From the NCBI GenBank assembly GCA_021802585.1, contig JAJZRQ010000010.1, positions 1 to 58,442 of the forward strand: a stretch of DNA of 58,442 nt, in the 5' to 3' direction. Under the pieces are notes generated by a model that was not told where the DNA came from, did no database searches, and was given only the letters and a program-made list of their open reading frames with translations. The DNA comes from Chloroflexota bacterium (GTDB lineage Bacteria; Chloroflexota; Limnocylindria; Limnocylindrales; CSP1-4). Positions 24,311 through 34,146 of this stretch are shown one piece after another. Position numbers and translations under genes: made by a program. Positions within the stretch are counted from its first letter, which is position 1; every line of letters begins with the position of its first letter.

Positions 24311-25357
24311 CTAGGGCTCGAACGGGGCGTCGACGGCCTCGGAGGGGTCGCCCTCGAGCTCGTCGGCGGTGGCGGTCTGCTCGTCCTCGAGCTCGTCGTC
24401 GTCCAGCCCTTCGAGGTCTGCCGGCTCCGTTTCCGGGACGAGGAAGCCCCGCATCCGGAGGCGTTCCTTCATCTCGTCGAGCGACTTCTTCCCGAAGTTC
24501 CGCATCCGGAGGAGCTCGTCGTCGGAGAGCTGGAGGAGCTGCCCGACCTTGACGATGTTGTTCCGCTTCAGGGAATTGTAGGCACGCATCGGGAGGTCGA
24601 GCTCCTCGATCGGCATCTCGAGCATGTTCGCCGGGACCTGCGGGGCCCCGGGCGCCGTCGCCGCCGGGACCGCCGCGGCGCCGACGTTCGCGAAGAGCCG
24701 GAACTGCTCGACGAGGATGTTCGCCGCCCGGGCGAGGGCGTCCTCCGGGGCGATCGTGCCGTCGGTCTCGATCTCGAGCGTCAGCTTGTCGTAGTTCGTC
24801 ATCTGGCCGACGCGCGTGTTCTCGACCTGGAAGTTCACCTTCCGGACCGGGGTGAAGATCGCGTCGACGGGGATGACCCCGATCGGCAGGCCCTCGGGCC
24901 GCTCCGCGGCGAGGTACCCCACCCCGCGCTCGATCGTGAGGTCCATCTCGATCTGGACGTCGTCCGAGTCGAGGGTCATGAGGAGCTGGTCGGGGTTCAC
25001 GATCTCGACGTCGGCCGACTCGAGGATGTCGGCGGCGGTCACCGCGCCGGCCCCCGACTTGATGAGCTTGAGCTGCACCGGGTGGGCAGCGAAGCTCCGC
25101 AGGCGGAGCCGCTTCACGTTCAGGACGATCTGGGTGACGTCCTCCTTGACGCCGGGGATCGTCGCGAACTCGTGGTAGATGTCGCGGATCTGGATCGAGG
25201 TGACGGCCGCGCCCTCGAGCGAGGAGAGGAGGACGCGCCGGAGCGCGTTCCCGAGCGTCGTCCCGTACCCGGCCGGCAGCGGACCGGCCTCGTACCTGGC
25301 GTACGGGCCCTGCTCCGCGACGGGCTCGATCTGGGTCGTGGTCTCGAGTTCGATCAT
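24311..25357 (-). CDS. rpoA: DNA-directed RNA polymerase subunit alpha
   Basis: 348 residues. The N-terminal dimer domain has LPAGYGTTLGNALRRVLLSSLEGAAVTSI; the C-terminal alpha-CTD has MPIEELDLPMRAYNSLKRNNIVKVGQLLQL and MRNFGKKSLDEMKERL, which contact UP elements and activators. About 35 acidic residues follow the CTD (from PETEPADLEGLDDDELEDE), longer than the usual short tail. It lies between rpsD and rplQ, the normal alpha-operon place. Confidence 0.97.
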   Translation of the reverse strand: MIELETTTQIEPVAEQGPYARYEAGPLPAGYGTTLGNALRRVLLSSLEGAAVTSIQIRDIYHEFATIPGVKEDVTQIVLNVKRLRLRSFAAHPVQLKLIKSGAGAVTAADILESADVEIVNPDQLLMTLDSDDVQIEMDLTIERGVGYLAAERPEGLPIGVIPVDAIFTPVRKVNFQVENTRVGQMTNYDKLTLEIETDGTIAPEDALARAANILVEQFRLFANVGAAAVPAATAPGAPQVPANMLEMPIEELDLPMRAYNSLKRNNIVKVGQLLQLSDDELLRMRNFGKKSLDEMKERLRMRGFLVPETEPADLEGLDDDELEDEQTATADELEGDPSEAVDAPFEP

Positions 25358-25366
25358 GGGGCCGGG

Positions 25367-25993
25367 CTACCTCGAGTAGTACTCGACCACGAGCTGCTCG
25401 TTGAGCTCGAGCGGCATCTGGTCGCGCCGCGGGGCCGCGGCGATCGTTGCGCTGAGGTTCGCCGGATCGAGGGTCAGCCAGTCCGGGACCTGGACCGCGC
25501 GGAGCGCGTCCTTCGCGACCTTGAACGGCTCGCGGTCGCGGCGGCCCTCGCGGACGGCGATCGTGTCGCCCGGCTTGAGCTGGTACGACGGGATGTTCGT
25601 GGCCCGGCCGTTCACCGCGAAGTGGCCGTGCCCGACGAGCTGGCGGGCATGGTCGCGCGACGACGCCATGCCGAGCCGGAAGATGACATTGTCGAGGCGG
25701 AGCTCGAGGATGCGGAGGAGGTTCTCGCCGGTGACCCCGGGGCGCGACTCGGCGACCTCGAAGTAGTTGCGGAACTGCTTCTCGAGGATGCGGTAGATCC
25801 GACGGACCTTCTGCTTCTCCCGCAGCTGGAGGCCGTATTCGCCGACCTTGCGACGGCGGACGCCGTGCTGGCCGGGCGGCGACGGGCGGCGCTCGAAGGC
25901 GCACTTCTTCGTATAGCAGCGCGCGCCCTTCAGGAAGAGCTTCGCGCCCTCGCGGCGGCAGAGCCGGCAGACGGAGTCGGTGTAGCGAGCCAT
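25367..25993 (-). CDS. rpsD: 30S ribosomal protein S4
   Basis: 208 residues. A zinc-type N-terminus is visible: C9 and C12 in CRLCRREG, then C26 and C31 in [13 protein letters not shown], the same four-Cys spacing as Thermus S4. The S4 RNA-binding domain has [39 protein letters not shown]4 nucleates 30S assembly and in many bacteria represses its own operon; no such leader structure can be claimed here. Confidence 0.97.
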   Translation of the reverse strand: MARYTDSVCRLCRREGAKLFLKGARCYTKKCAFERRPSPPGQHGVRRRKVGEYGLQLREKQKVRRIYRILEKQFRNYFEVAESRPGVTGENLLRILELRLDNVIFRLGMASSRDHARQLVGHGHFAVNGRATNIPSYQLKPGDTIAVREGRRDREPFKVAKDALRAVQVPDWLTLDPANLSATIAAAPRRDQMPLELNEQLVVEYYSR

Positions 25994-26009
25994 GGGACGG
26001 GCGCTCCGG

Positions 26010-26405
26010 TCAGACGCGGCGCCGCTTCGGCGGGCGGCATCCGTTGTGCGGGATCGGGGTGACGTCGGTGATCGCGGTGACCTCGAGGCCGGCCGCCTGG
26101 AGCGACCGGATCGCCTGCTCGCGGCCGGCGCCGGGGCCCTTCACGTAGACCTCGACCTGGCGCATCCCGTGCTCCATCGCCTTCTTGGCGGCGGAGTCGG
26201 CGGAGAGCGCCGCGGCATACGGCGTGCTCTTGCGGGAGCCTTTGAACCCGACGACCCCGGCCGATCCCCAGCTGATGACGTTCCCGGCCGGGTCCGTCAG
26301 CGTGATGACCGTGTTGTTGAAGGTCGCCTGGATGTGCGCGTGCCCCTGGGGCACGTTCTTCCGCTCCCGCCGGCGCTGCTTGGGAGCCCGCTTGCGATCG
26401 GCCAT
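26010..26405 (-). CDS. rpsK: 30S ribosomal protein S11
   Basis: 131 residues. Lys/Arg-rich start, then [50 protein letters not shown] and the highly conserved C-terminal [21 protein letters not shown]11 lines the E-site side of the 30S platform. It sits between rpsM and rpsD, with 18 bp to S13. Confidence 0.97.
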   Translation of the reverse strand: MADRKRAPKQRRRERKNVPQGHAHIQATFNNTVITLTDPAGNVISWGSAGVVGFKGSRKSTPYAAALSADSAAKKAMEHGMRQVEVYVKGPGAGREQAIRSLQAAGLEVTAITDVTPIPHNGCRPPKRRRV

Positions 26406-26423
26406 GCGTCCGACTCGTCCCTC

Positions 26424-26795
26424 TTACTTCTTGCGCCGGGCGCCGACGGTCTTCTTCGGACCGCGCCGCTGGCGAGCGTTGGTCTTCGTTCGCTGGCCCC
26501 GGACCGGGAGGTTCCGCCGGTGGCGGAGGCCGCGGTACGAGCCGATCTCGATGAGGCGCTTGATGTTGAGCGCGACCTCGCGGCGGAGGTCGCCCTCCAC
26601 CTTGTAGCGCCGGTCGATGACCTCCCGCAGCCGGTTCACCTGGTCCTCGGTGAGGTCCCGGACCCGGGTGTCGGGGTTGACGTTCGTCTGCTGGAGGATC
26701 TTCTGGCTCGTGGGGAGCCCGATCCCGTAGATGTACGTGAGGGCGACCTCGACGCGCTTCTCGCGCGGGATGTCGACGCCCGCGATCCGTGCCAT
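26424..26795 (-). CDS. rpsM: 30S ribosomal protein S13
   Basis: 123 residues. [34 protein letters not shown] at the N-terminus and [29 protein letters not shown] at the C-terminus, both near-universal. S13 forms intersubunit bridges and touches P-site tRNA with its basic tail. It begins 4 bp after rpmJ. Confidence 0.97.
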   Translation of the reverse strand: MARIAGVDIPREKRVEVALTYIYGIGLPTSQKILQQTNVNPDTRVRDLTEDQVNRLREVIDRRYKVEGDLRREVALNIKRLIEIGSYRGLRHRRNLPVRGQRTKTNARQRRGPKKTVGARRKK

Positions 26796-26799
26796 TCGT

Positions 26800-26913
26800 C
26801 TAGCCCTGCCGCTGCTTGTGCTTCGGGTTGGCGCAGATGACCATGACGGTCCCGTGGCGGCGGATCACTTTGCAGTTGTCGCAGCGGGCCTTCACGGAGG
26901 CTCGGACTTTCAA
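26800..26913 (-). CDS. rpmJ: 50S ribosomal protein L36
   Basis: A 37-residue protein: (M)[20 protein letters not shown] then [16 protein letters not shown]. The zinc ligands C11, C14, C27 and H32 are all present, so this is the C+ form. The start is TTG (26913), preceded by GAAGAGGG, fitting the family's KVRxSVK start exactly. It lies between infA and rpsM, the classical position. Confidence 0.95.
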   Translation of the reverse strand: MKVRASVKARCDNCKVIRRHGTVMVICANPKHKQRQG

Positions 26914-26945
26914 CGGGACCCTCTTCGCTTCTGCGTGCTGCCCGG

Positions 26946-27164
26946 CTACTTGAGCCGGTACGTGATGCGACCTCGCGTGAGGTCGTAGGGGGAGAGCTCG
27001 ACCCGGACCCGGTCGCCCGGCAGGATGCGGATGAAGTTCATCCGGAGCTTCCCGCTGATGTGGGCGAGGACGCGATGGCCGTTCTCGAGCTCCACCGCGA
27101 ACATCGTGTTCGGCAGCGGCTCGATGACGGTCCCTTCGACCTCGATGGCGTCCTTCTTGCCCAC
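26946..27164 (-). CDS. infA: Translation initiation factor IF-1
   Basis: 72 residues, normal for IF-1: an OB fold with [51 protein letters not shown] and [20 protein letters not shown]-1 blocks the A site during initiation. Start is GTG with AAGGGAG just upstream. It is the first gene after the promoter candidate at 27227-27255 and heads the alpha-operon part. Confidence 0.97.
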   Translation of the reverse strand: MGKKDAIEVEGTVIEPLPNTMFAVELENGHRVLAHISGKLRMNFIRILPGDRVRVELSPYDLTRGRITYRLK

Positions 27165-27226
27165 GGGCTCCCTTGAATCTTCGTCACATGATCATGCGCC
27201 GGCCGAGGCCGGGCGCACGAACGCGT

Positions 27227-27255
27227 AGCGTACCAACTTCGTCTCGATCCGGCAA
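27227..27255 (-). promoter_or_regulatory. Promoter candidate for infA and the alpha cluster
   Basis: TTGCCG (27255-27250), 17-bp spacer, TACGCT (27232-27227) on the minus strand, in the 107-bp map-infA gap. It leaves a leader of about 55 nt that contains a GC-rich hairpin with one bulge near 27196-27215 (GCGCCGGCC arm). That hairpin could terminate upstream transcription only if a second, later start exists; its role is open. Confidence 0.55.
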
Positions 27256-27271
27256 GCGCGGGACGCCACGC

Positions 27272-28018
27272 TCACGGCCGCGTGAGGACCTCCGGCCCCT
27301 GCTCCGTCACGGCGATCGAGTCCTCCCAGTGGGCGGCGATCGACCCGTCGCGGGTGACGACCGTCCAGCCGTCCTGCCGCGTCTCGACGTCGGCCGAGCC
27401 GAGCGTGAACATCGGCTCGATCGCGAGGCAGATCCCCGGAGCGAGCTCGATCCCGCGCGTCTTCGTGCGGTAGTTCGGGACCTGGGGCTCCTCGTGCATC
27501 GCGGTGCCGATCCCGTGGCCGACGTACGGCCGGACGACGCCGTACCCGCCGCCGAGAGCGACGTCCTCGACGGCCGCCGAGACGTCCCAGACCCGGTTCC
27601 CGGGGACGGCCGCCGCGATGCCGGCGTCGAGGGCCCGCCTCGTCGCCTCGACGAGGTCACGGACCGCCGGCGGGGCGTCCCCGACGACGAACGTCCGGGC
27701 CGCGTCGCCGTGCCAGCCGTCGAGGATGGCGCCCGCGTCGACCGAGACGACCTGCCCCTCGCGGACGACGCGGTCGCCGGGGATCCCGTGGACGACCTCG
27801 CGGTCGATCGAGATGCAGAGCGACGACGGGTACCCGTGATACCCCTTGAACGAGGGGGTCGCGCCCGCCTTCCGGATGTACGCCTCGGCAAGCGCGTCGA
27901 GCCGCGCCGTCGAGACGCCGGGGCGGAGCTCCTCCTCGACGAGGGCCAGGACGTCGGCGACGACGCGCCCCGCGCGACGCATCCGCGCGATCTCGGCAGC
28001 GGACTTCCGGGTGATCAC
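27272..28018 (-). CDS. map: Type I methionine aminopeptidase
   Basis: MAP removes the initiator Met from new proteins. The 248-residue protein keeps all five metal ligands in order: two Asp in VSVDAGAILDGWHGDAARTF, His in YVGHGIGTAMHE, Glu in CLAIEPMF and Glu in AHWEDSIAVTE. The substrate His in GYHGYPSSLCIS is also present. The GTG start overlaps the adk stop by four bases. The secY-adk-map-infA order is standard. Confidence 0.97.
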   Translation of the reverse strand: MITRKSAAEIARMRRAGRVVADVLALVEEELRPGVSTARLDALAEAYIRKAGATPSFKGYHGYPSSLCISIDREVVHGIPGDRVVREGQVVSVDAGAILDGWHGDAARTFVVGDAPPAVRDLVEATRRALDAGIAAAVPGNRVWDVSAAVEDVALGGGYGVVRPYVGHGIGTAMHEEPQVPNYRTKTRGIELAPGICLAIEPMFTLGSADVETRQDGWTVVTRDGSIAAHWEDSIAVTEQGPEVLTRP

Positions 28019-28686
28019 GGGTGGGTCCGCCAGTACGGGACCGGCTCGATGGAGTCGAGGAGGTCGTTCGTCACGGCCGCGATCGGGCGCCGCCCGTCGA
28101 CGGCCTGGAGGATCCCGGCGGCTCGGTAGTGCTCGACGACCTCCGCGAGGGCGCCGAGCTGCTTCTCCAGGCGCGCCCGGACGACCTCCGGCCGGTCGTC
28201 GTCGCGCTGGACGAGGCGCGAGCCGTCGACGTCGCAGATGCCCGGCACGCGCGGCGGGTAGGCGGTCTCGTGGTACGTGTGCCCGGCGGCCTCGCAGAGC
28301 CAGCGCCCCGAGAGGCGGGCGAGGAGCTCGTCCGCCGGCACGTCGACGTAGAGCGCGGCCTCGACCGCGGCCCCGCGCTCAGCGAGCGCCCGGTCGAGGG
28401 CGGCCGCCTGGGACCGCGTCCGGGGGAACCCGTCGAGGATCGCCCCGCGGGCCGCGTCGTCCGCGGCGAGGCGCTCGAGGAGCATCCCGACGGTGATCTC
28501 GTCGGGCACGAGCTCGCCGCGCTCCATGTACGCCTGCGCGGCGGTCCCAAGCGGCGTCCCCTCCCGGACGGCGGCCCGGAAGAGGTCGCCCGTCGCCACC
28601 CGGGGCAGGCCGAGGTGGCGGGCGAGGATGTGGGCCTGGGTCCCCTTCCCCGCCCCGGGCGCGCCGAGGAGGACGAGGACCCTCAT
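28015..28686 (-). CDS. adk: Adenylate kinase
   Basis: Adk balances ATP, ADP and AMP. The 223-residue protein has the P-loop GAPGAGKGTQ (8-17), VATGDLFRAAV, DGFPRTRSQA and a long-type LID. The LID looks like the zinc-bearing form but is incomplete: the first Cys (LCEAAGH), third Cys and Asp (GICDVDG) are present, while the second Cys position holds Ala, with a His two residues on. It sits between secY and map. Confidence 0.96.
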   Translation of the reverse strand: MRVLVLLGAPGAGKGTQAHILARHLGLPRVATGDLFRAAVREGTPLGTAAQAYMERGELVPDEITVGMLLERLAADDAARGAILDGFPRTRSQAAALDRALAERGAAVEAALYVDVPADELLARLSGRWLCEAAGHTYHETAYPPRVPGICDVDGSRLVQRDDDRPEVVRARLEKQLGALAEVVEHYRAAGILQAVDGRRPIAAVTNDLLDSIEPVPYWRTHP

Positions 28687-28714
28687 CGGCGCGAGGCCCC
28701 GGGAGCCTCCGCGG

Positions 28715-29998
28715 TCACCGGATGAAGCCCTCGTAGCTCCGCATGAGGAGCTGGGCCTCGAGCTGCTTCATCGTCTCGACGACGACGCTGACGGCGATGA
28801 GGAGGCTCGTCCCCCCGAGCGAGAGGGAGGAGCTGCCGGGGAAGAAGATCGTGATCACGAACGGCATGACCGCGATGATCCCGAGGAAGAGGGCGCCGGC
28901 GACGGTGATCCGGTTCACGACCCGCGCCAGGTAGTCCTGGGTCGGGCGCCCGGGCCGGATGCCGGGGATGAAGCCGCCGTTCTTCCGGAGCTGCTCTGCC
29001 GTCTCGTCGGGCTTGAAGGTGAAAGCCGTGTAGAAGTACGTGAAGCCGACCGTCAGGAGGAAGTAGAGGCCGCCGTAGACCACGGGGTTCTGCGGCCCGA
29101 ACGTGTTGACGAAGAACGTCGCGAGGTCCTTCACGACCTGGACGCTCGAGCTCGTGAAGTAGCCGGCGATCTGGCTCGGGAAGAGGAGGATGCTCACCGC
29201 GAAGATGATCGGGATGACGCCGGCCTGGTTCACCCGCAGGGGGAGGAACGTCGTCCCGCCCTGGTACATCCGCCGCCCGCGCACCCGGCTCGCGTACTGG
29301 ACGGGAATCCGCCGCTGGCCCTCGGTGATGAAGACGATCACTGCGATGGCGACGATGGCGAACGCCCCGAAGACGATCGCCTGGACCCAGTTCGGGGACT
29401 CCAGGAACGTCACGACCGAGCCCGGGATCCGGGAGACGATCCCGGCGAAGATGATGAAGCTGATCCCGTTCCCGATCCCCTTCTCCGTGATGAGCTCGCC
29501 GAGCCACATGAGGAGGACGGAGCCGGCCGTCAGGGTGACGATCTGGGTGAGGGTGTCGAACGAGGCGAGGTCGAAGCGGGTCGTGAGGACGCCCGACGAG
29601 TTGAGGAGGGCGAGGAACCCGTAGCCCTGGAGGACCGCCAGCGGGACCGACAGGTAGCGGGTGTACTGGTTGATCTTGTTCCGGCCGTACTCGCCCTCGC
29701 GCTGGAGCGCCTGGAGGGCGGGGACGACCCCGGTCATCAGCTGCATGATGATCGAGGCGTTGATGTATGGGTTGACGCCGAGTCCCACGACCGAGAAGCG
29801 GGACAGGCCCCCGCCCGAGAAGAGGTCGAGGAGCCCGAAGAGGGCGTTGTTCTGGAAGAAGTTCGCCAGCGCCTTCGGGTCGGCTCCCGGGACCGGGACG
29901 TGCGCCAGCGCGCGGAAGACGATGAGGACCCCCAGGACGAAGAGGATCCGCCGGCGGATGTCCGGGGCGCGGAAGGCGTTGAGGAGGGACTCGAACAT
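28715..29998 (-). CDS. secY: Protein translocase subunit SecY
   Basis: SecY is the ten-helix pore of the Sec translocase. The 427-residue protein shows ALFGLLDLFSGGGLSRFSVVGLGVNPYINASIIMQL at the plug/TM2 region, GEYGRNKINQYTRYL, ITEKGIGNGISFIIF and the cytosolic RVRGRRMYQGGTTFLPLRVNQAGVIPIIFA. The C-terminal KPDETAEQLRKNGGFIPGIRPGRPT loop is also typical. Partner secE is encoded about 25 kb upstream in the same transcription direction. Confidence 0.97.
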   Translation of the reverse strand: MFESLLNAFRAPDIRRRILFVLGVLIVFRALAHVPVPGADPKALANFFQNNALFGLLDLFSGGGLSRFSVVGLGVNPYINASIIMQLMTGVVPALQALQREGEYGRNKINQYTRYLSVPLAVLQGYGFLALLNSSGVLTTRFDLASFDTLTQIVTLTAGSVLLMWLGELITEKGIGNGISFIIFAGIVSRIPGSVVTFLESPNWVQAIVFGAFAIVAIAVIVFITEGQRRIPVQYASRVRGRRMYQGGTTFLPLRVNQAGVIPIIFAVSILLFPSQIAGYFTSSSVQVVKDLATFFVNTFGPQNPVVYGGLYFLLTVGFTYFYTAFTFKPDETAEQLRKNGGFIPGIRPGRPTQDYLARVVNRITVAGALFLGIIAVMPFVITIFFPGSSSLSLGGTSLLIAVSVVVETMKQLEAQLLMRSYEGFIR

Positions 29999-30004
29999 CG
30001 GGGC

Positions 30005-30541
30005 CTAGGCCTCGTCGGCCGGGGCGGGCTCCACCCCGAGGGCCGCGAGCGGGCCGGTCGGGATCTCGAGGAGCTGGACGGTGCCGCCCGCCGCCTCGAT
30101 CTTCTCGCGGGCGCTCTTCGTGCAGGCGTCCGCGACGACGAAGAACGGCCGCGTCGCCTCGCCGCCGCCGAGGATCTTCAGCGGCCGGTCGAGGCTGCGG
30201 ACGAGGCCCGCCACCCGGAGGAGGTCCTGGGTCACCGTCACGGGGGCGCCCTGGGCCCCCTCGGGGAGGCGGCCCATGTCGGCAGCGGCGCTGATCCGGC
30301 CGATGTTCACGACCTCGTACTCGATCCGGTTGACGTTGCGGAAGCCGCGCAGCTTCGGGATGCGGATGTGGAGCGGCGTCTGGCCGCCCTCGAACCACGG
30401 CGGGATCGAGGCGCCGGTGCGGGACTTCTGGCCCTTCGTGCCGCGCCCAGCGGTCTTGCCCTTGCCGGCCGCGATGCCGCGGCCGACGCGGGTCTTCTTC
30501 GTGTGGGCCCCGGCCGCGGGCCGGAGATCGTGGAGCTTCAT
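30005..30541 (-). CDS. rplO: 50S ribosomal protein L15
   Basis: 178 residues, about 30 more than usual. N-terminus [43 protein letters not shown] and [16 protein letters not shown] are the family hallmarks. The C-terminal domain contains [40 protein letters not shown] and then an extra Ala/Pro/Glu tail. ATG overlaps the rpmD stop (ATGA). Confidence 0.96.
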   Translation of the reverse strand: MKLHDLRPAAGAHTKKTRVGRGIAAGKGKTAGRGTKGQKSRTGASIPPWFEGGQTPLHIRIPKLRGFRNVNRIEYEVVNIGRISAAADMGRLPEGAQGAPVTVTQDLLRVAGLVRSLDRPLKILGGGEATRPFFVVADACTKSAREKIEAAGGTVQLLEIPTGPLAALGVEPAPADEA

Positions 30542-30750
30542 CGCTTCTTCTTCTCCGGGGCAGCGTCGGGGAGCTCCTCGACCGCCACGAGGAAGCGGAT
30601 CTGGCGGACCATGCCCCGCGTCGCCTCGTTGTCGGGGACCTCGACCGTGTCGCCGATCCGCCGCAGCCCGAGGGCGCGGGCCGTGGCGCGGTTCTTCTCG
30701 ATGTGGCTGATCGTGCTCTTCACCTGCGTGACACGGAGCCTACCGGGCAT
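30538..30750 (-). CDS. rpmD: 50S ribosomal protein L30
   Basis: 70 residues; [55 protein letters not shown] is the whole family domain, followed by a short KKKR tail. ATG 30750 overlaps the end of rpsE by 11 bp; an earlier start would run deeper into rpsE and is rejected. Confidence 0.94.
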   Translation of the reverse strand: MPGRLRVTQVKSTISHIEKNRATARALGLRRIGDTVEVPDNEATRGMVRQIRFLVAVEELPDAAPEKKKR

Positions 30751-31273
30751 CGGCCACCTCCCCCGCCGGCTGGCCGGCCACGACGATCCGGAGCGCAACC
30801 CCGCGGCGCGCCCCGAGCTCCTCTGCCGACCGCAGGTCGCGGAGGGCCTCGAGCGTCGCCCGGACGACGTTGACCGGGTTCGTCGAGCCGTGCACCTTCG
30901 TGAGGATGTCGCGGACGCCCGCGGCCTCCACGACCGCCCGGACGGACCCGCCGGCGATGACGCCCGTCCCCTGGGAGGCGGGCTTCAGCATGACCCTCGC
31001 GGCGGCGTACTCGGCGTGCACCTCGTGCGGGATCGTCGTCCCGATCGTCGGGATCCGGATGAGGTGCTTCTTGGCGTCCTCGACGCCCTTGCGGATCGCT
31101 TCGGGGACCTCGCCGGCCTTCCCGAGCCCCGCGCCGACGTGCCCCTGCCCGTCGCCGACGACGACGACGGCGCTGAAGCTGAAGCGACGGCCGCCCTTGA
31201 CGACCTTCGCGACGCGGTTGATCTGGACGACCCGCTCCTCGAGCGTCAGCTTCGCTGGATCGATCCTGGCCAC
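30740..31273 (-). CDS. rpsE: 30S ribosomal protein S5
   Basis: 177 residues. The dsRBD-like N-terminal part has [48 protein letters not shown]; the C-terminal part has [42 protein letters not shown]5 helps decoding accuracy near the mRNA entry. Start is GTG. It sits between rplR and rpmD. Confidence 0.97.
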   Translation of the reverse strand: MARIDPAKLTLEERVVQINRVAKVVKGGRRFSFSAVVVVGDGQGHVGAGLGKAGEVPEAIRKGVEDAKKHLIRIPTIGTTIPHEVHAEYAAARVMLKPASQGTGVIAGGSVRAVVEAAGVRDILTKVHGSTNPVNVVRATLEALRDLRSAEELGARRGVALRIVVAGQPAGEVADAR

Positions 31274-31286
31274 GGTCGGTCTCCTC

Positions 31287-31649
31287 CTAGAAGTCGAGAC
31301 CGGCTTCCCGGGCGGCGTCGGCGAGCGTCTTCACGCGACCGTGGTAGCGATACCCGGCCCGGTCGAAGACGACCGTCGCGACGCCGGCGGTGCGGGCCCG
31401 CTCGGCGACCAGGCGGCCGACGATCCTCGCCTCCTCGACCTTCGTCTGCGTCGAGCCCTTGAAGGAGGGCTCGCGCGTGGAGGCCGCGGCGAGCGTCGTG
31501 CCCGCCGCATCGTCGATCACCTGGGCGTAGATGTGGTTGAGGCTGCGGAAGACCGCGAGACGCGGGCGACCGGCGGTGCCCTCCACGCGGAGGCGGATCC
31601 GCTCGTGCCGCTTCTGCCGCGCGGCGCCGCGCGAGGCGGCCTTCGTCAT
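31287..31649 (-). CDS. rplR: 50S ribosomal protein L18
   Basis: 120 residues. [46 protein letters not shown] and the closing [26 protein letters not shown] are typical. L18 binds 5S rRNA together with L5. It lies 13 bp before rpsE. Confidence 0.96.
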   Translation of the reverse strand: MTKAASRGAARQKRHERIRLRVEGTAGRPRLAVFRSLNHIYAQVIDDAAGTTLAAASTREPSFKGSTQTKVEEARIVGRLVAERARTAGVATVVFDRAGYRYHGRVKTLADAAREAGLDF

Positions 31650-31665
31650 CTCGGACGTCCCTTCG

Positions 31666-32217
31666 TTACTTCTTGCCGCCGATCTTCCCGGCCTTGCCGG
31701 CCTTCCGGCGGATCACCTCGCCGGCGTACCGGACGCCCTTGCCCTTGTAGGGCTCCGGCTTCCGGGTAGCGCGGACCTTCGCGGCGACCTGGCCGACGAG
31801 CTCCTTGTCGATGCCGACGACGGCGAGCTTCACCGGCGTCTCCACCTCGAAGGAGATGCCCGCGGGGGGCACGATCTCGACCGGGTGGCTGTAGCCGAGG
31901 TTCAGCTGCAGCTTGTCGCCGATCTTCTGGGCGCGGTAGCCCACGCCGGCGATCTCCAGCGTCTTCCGGTAGCCGGTCGTGACGCCGTCGACCATGTTCG
32001 CGACGAGCGTCCGGGTGAGGCCGTGGAGCTGCTTGTGCCCCTTCGCCTCCGACGGGCGGGTGACGACGAGCGTCCCTTCCGTCGCGGCGACCGTCATCGC
32101 CGGCGGGAGCGAGCGGGTGAGGGTCCCCTTCGGGCCCGTCACCGTGATGACCGGGCCGTCGAGGGTCACCTCGACGCCGGCCGGGATCGGGATCGGCCGT
32201 CGACCGATGCGCGACAT
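31666..32217 (-). CDS. rplF: 50S ribosomal protein L6
   Basis: 183 residues, two L6 repeats. [35 protein letters not shown] opens the protein and the second repeat ends with [31 protein letters not shown], the L6 signature. L6 sits near the GTPase-associated centre. rpsH precedes it by 10 bp. Confidence 0.97.
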   Translation of the reverse strand: MSRIGRRPIPIPAGVEVTLDGPVITVTGPKGTLTRSLPPAMTVAATEGTLVVTRPSEAKGHKQLHGLTRTLVANMVDGVTTGYRKTLEIAGVGYRAQKIGDKLQLNLGYSHPVEIVPPAGISFEVETPVKLAVVGIDKELVGQVAAKVRATRKPEPYKGKGVRYAGEVIRRKAGKAGKIGGKK

Positions 32218-32227
32218 CGCCGTCCCC

Positions 32228-32626
32228 CTACCAGACGTACGCCAGGACTTCGCCGCCGAGCTGCGCCCTGCGCGCCTGCTGGCCGGTCATGATCCCCTGG
32301 CTCGTGCTGACGATGACGATCCCGAGGCCCCCGAGGACCCGCGGGATCTCCGTCTTCCGGGCGTAGACACGGAGGCCGGGCTTGCTGATCCGCTTCAGCC
32401 CGGAGACGACGGGCGCCTTCCCGTCGACGTACTTGAGGGTCAGCCGCAGGACCTGCGCGGGCCCCTCGCGCTCCTCGCTGAAGCCGGAGATGAACCCCTC
32501 CTCGACGAGGATGCGGGCGATCTCGCGCTTCACGCGGGAGGCCGGGACGACCACCTCGAGGTGGTGCGCCCGCGACGCGTTGCGGACCCGCGTGAGCATG
32601 TCGGCGATTGGATCGGACACGTTCAT
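32228..32626 (-). CDS. rpsH: 30S ribosomal protein S8
   Basis: 132 residues. [42 protein letters not shown] at the N-terminus and the signature [33 protein letters not shown] at the end. S8 binds the central domain of 16S rRNA and represses the spc operon in enterobacteria; no matching mRNA structure was sought successfully here. Confidence 0.97.
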   Translation of the reverse strand: MNVSDPIADMLTRVRNASRAHHLEVVVPASRVKREIARILVEEGFISGFSEEREGPAQVLRLTLKYVDGKAPVVSGLKRISKPGLRVYARKTEIPRVLGGLGIVIVSTSQGIMTGQQARRAQLGGEVLAYVW

Positions 32627-32633
32627 CGGCGGC

Positions 32634-32819
32634 TCACCAGCTGGACTTCGTCACGCCCGGCAGCTCGCCCGCGAGGGCGCGCTCCCGGAAGCAGATCCGG
32701 CAGAGGGCGAAGCGCCGCATGTACGCCCGCGGCCGGCCGCACACCGTGCAGCGGTGGTAGGCCTGGGCCTTGTGCTTCGGGGCGCGCCTCGCCTTCGCGA
32801 TCATCGATTTCTTGGCCAT
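32634..32819 (-). CDS. rpsN: 30S ribosomal protein S14, zinc type
   Basis: 61 residues, the short zinc-binding S14 (type Z). The four ligands are in [26 protein letters not shown], with the conserved closing PGVTKSSW. This short form is usual in Gram-positive and Chloroflexota lineages. Located between rplE and rpsH. Confidence 0.97.
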   Translation of the reverse strand: MAKKSMIAKARRAPKHKAQAYHRCTVCGRPRAYMRRFALCRICFRERALAGELPGVTKSSW

Positions 32820-32835
32820 CGTCTCCTCCCCGCGC

Positions 32836-33378
32836 TCAGCCGGCGAAGGGCATGCCGAGGAGTTCCAGCAGCCTGCGGGACTCCTCGTCGGTCTTCGCCG
32901 TCGTCACGATGCTGATCTCCAGCCCGCGGAGACGGTCGACCTTGTCGTAATCGATCTCGGGGAACGCGAGCTGCTCGCGGAACCCGAGGCTGTAGTTGCC
33001 CCGCCCGTCGAACGACTTGCCGGGCACGCCCCGGAAGTCGCGGATGCGGGGCAGGGCGAGGGTCGTGAGGCGCTCGAGGAAGTCCCACATCCGCTCGCCG
33101 CGGAGGGTGACCTTCGCCCCGATCGTGTTCCCGGTCCGCAGGCGGAACTGGGCGATCGAGCGCTTCGCCTTCGTCACGATCGGCCGCTGGCCGGTGATGA
33201 GGGCGAGGTCGCCGACGGCCGCGTCGACGGCCTTGGCGTTCTGGAGCGCCTCGCCGAGCCCGATGTTCACCACGATCTTCTCGAGGCGCGGCACTTCCAT
33301 CGGGTTCGCGTAGGAGAAATGCTTCGCGAGCGCGGGGACGACGTCGGTCGCGTAGCGCTCCCTCAGGCGGTTCGTCAC
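32836..33378 (-). CDS. rplE: 50S ribosomal protein L5
   Basis: 180 residues. [51 protein letters not shown] is the family signature, followed by [18 protein letters not shown] and [24 protein letters not shown]5 binds 5S rRNA and contacts P-site tRNA. The GTG start overlaps the rplX stop (GTGA). Confidence 0.97.
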   Translation of the reverse strand: MTNRLRERYATDVVPALAKHFSYANPMEVPRLEKIVVNIGLGEALQNAKAVDAAVGDLALITGQRPIVTKAKRSIAQFRLRTGNTIGAKVTLRGERMWDFLERLTTLALPRIRDFRGVPGKSFDGRGNYSLGFREQLAFPEIDYDKVDRLRGLEISIVTTAKTDEESRRLLELLGMPFAG

Positions 33379-33776
33379 GCGCCCTTCACCTCCACGGCCT
33401 GGCCGCAGTGGCCGCAGGCCCGCACCCGGGCGCCGGTCTCCAGCTGCAGGTGCCGAATCCGCGTCGGGTGGTCGCAGCGGGGGCAGACGAGCATGACGCG
33501 GCCGATCGGGACGCCCATCGGCTTCTCGATGATGCCGCCCTGCTGCATCTGCGGCGTGCGGTCGTTCTGGTTCATCTTCGGGCGCGGCTTCGTGTGCCGC
33601 TTCGCGAGGTTGAGGCCCTCGACGACGACGCGGTACGGCTGCCCGACGAGCGCGGGGCGCTCGACGCGCTTCACCTCGCCGCGCTTGCCGGCGTCCTTGC
33701 CGGCGAGCACGACGACGGTGTCCCCGGCCCGGATCTCGGGGACCTTCGTCAGGCGGGGAGCGACGGCGTGCGCCAT
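33375..33776 (-). CDS. rplX: 50S ribosomal protein L24 with zinc ribbon
   Basis: 133 residues. The KOW motif is in [28 protein letters not shown]. The C-terminal part has two CxxC pairs ([12 protein letters not shown] and [12 protein letters not shown]), a zinc-ribbon form of L24. L24 is an assembly-initiation protein. It starts 1 bp after rplN and overlaps rplE by four bases. Confidence 0.96.
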   Translation of the reverse strand: MAHAVAPRLTKVPEIRAGDTVVVLAGKDAGKRGEVKRVERPALVGQPYRVVVEGLNLAKRHTKPRPKMNQNDRTPQMQQGGIIEKPMGVPIGRVMLVCPRCDHPTRIRHLQLETGARVRACGHCGQAVEVKGA

Positions 33777-33777
33777 G

Positions 33778-34146
33778 TCAGAGCACCTCCGGCGCGAGCG
33801 AGACGATCTTCATGTAGTTCCGGTCCCGGAGCTCGCGGGCGACGGGCCCGAAGATCCGCGTCCCGCGGGGGTTCCCCTGGTTGTTGATGAGGACCGCGGC
33901 GTTCTCGTCGAAGCGGATGTAGCTCCCGTCGGGGCGGCCGTACTCCTTCGCGGTCCGCACGACGACCGCCCGGACGACGTCGCCCTTCTTGACGGCGGCG
34001 TTGGGGATCGCCTGCTTGACGCTCGCAACGATGACGTCGCCGACCTCGGCGGTCGTCTTCCGGGAGCGTCCCATGATCCGGATGCACTGGATGACGCGCG
34101 CCCCGGTGTTGTCGGCGACGCGCAGCCGCGTCTGCTGCTGGATCAC
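33778..34146 (-). CDS. rplN: 50S ribosomal protein L14
   Basis: 122 residues, exact family length. [59 protein letters not shown] and [43 protein letters not shown] are nearly universal. GTG start overlaps the rpsQ stop by four bases. Confidence 0.97.
   Translation of the reverse strand: MIQQQTRLRVADNTGARVIQCIRIMGRSRKTTAEVGDVIVASVKQAIPNAAVKKGDVVRAVVVRTAKEYGRPDGSYIRFDENAAVLINNQGNPRGTRIFGPVARELRDRNYMKIVSLAPEVL

Noticed and set aside
27196-27215. Intrinsic terminator after map
   Set aside because: The bulged GC hairpin lies downstream of the candidate infA promoter, inside its leader, and has no T-run, so it would stop the infA transcript rather than map.
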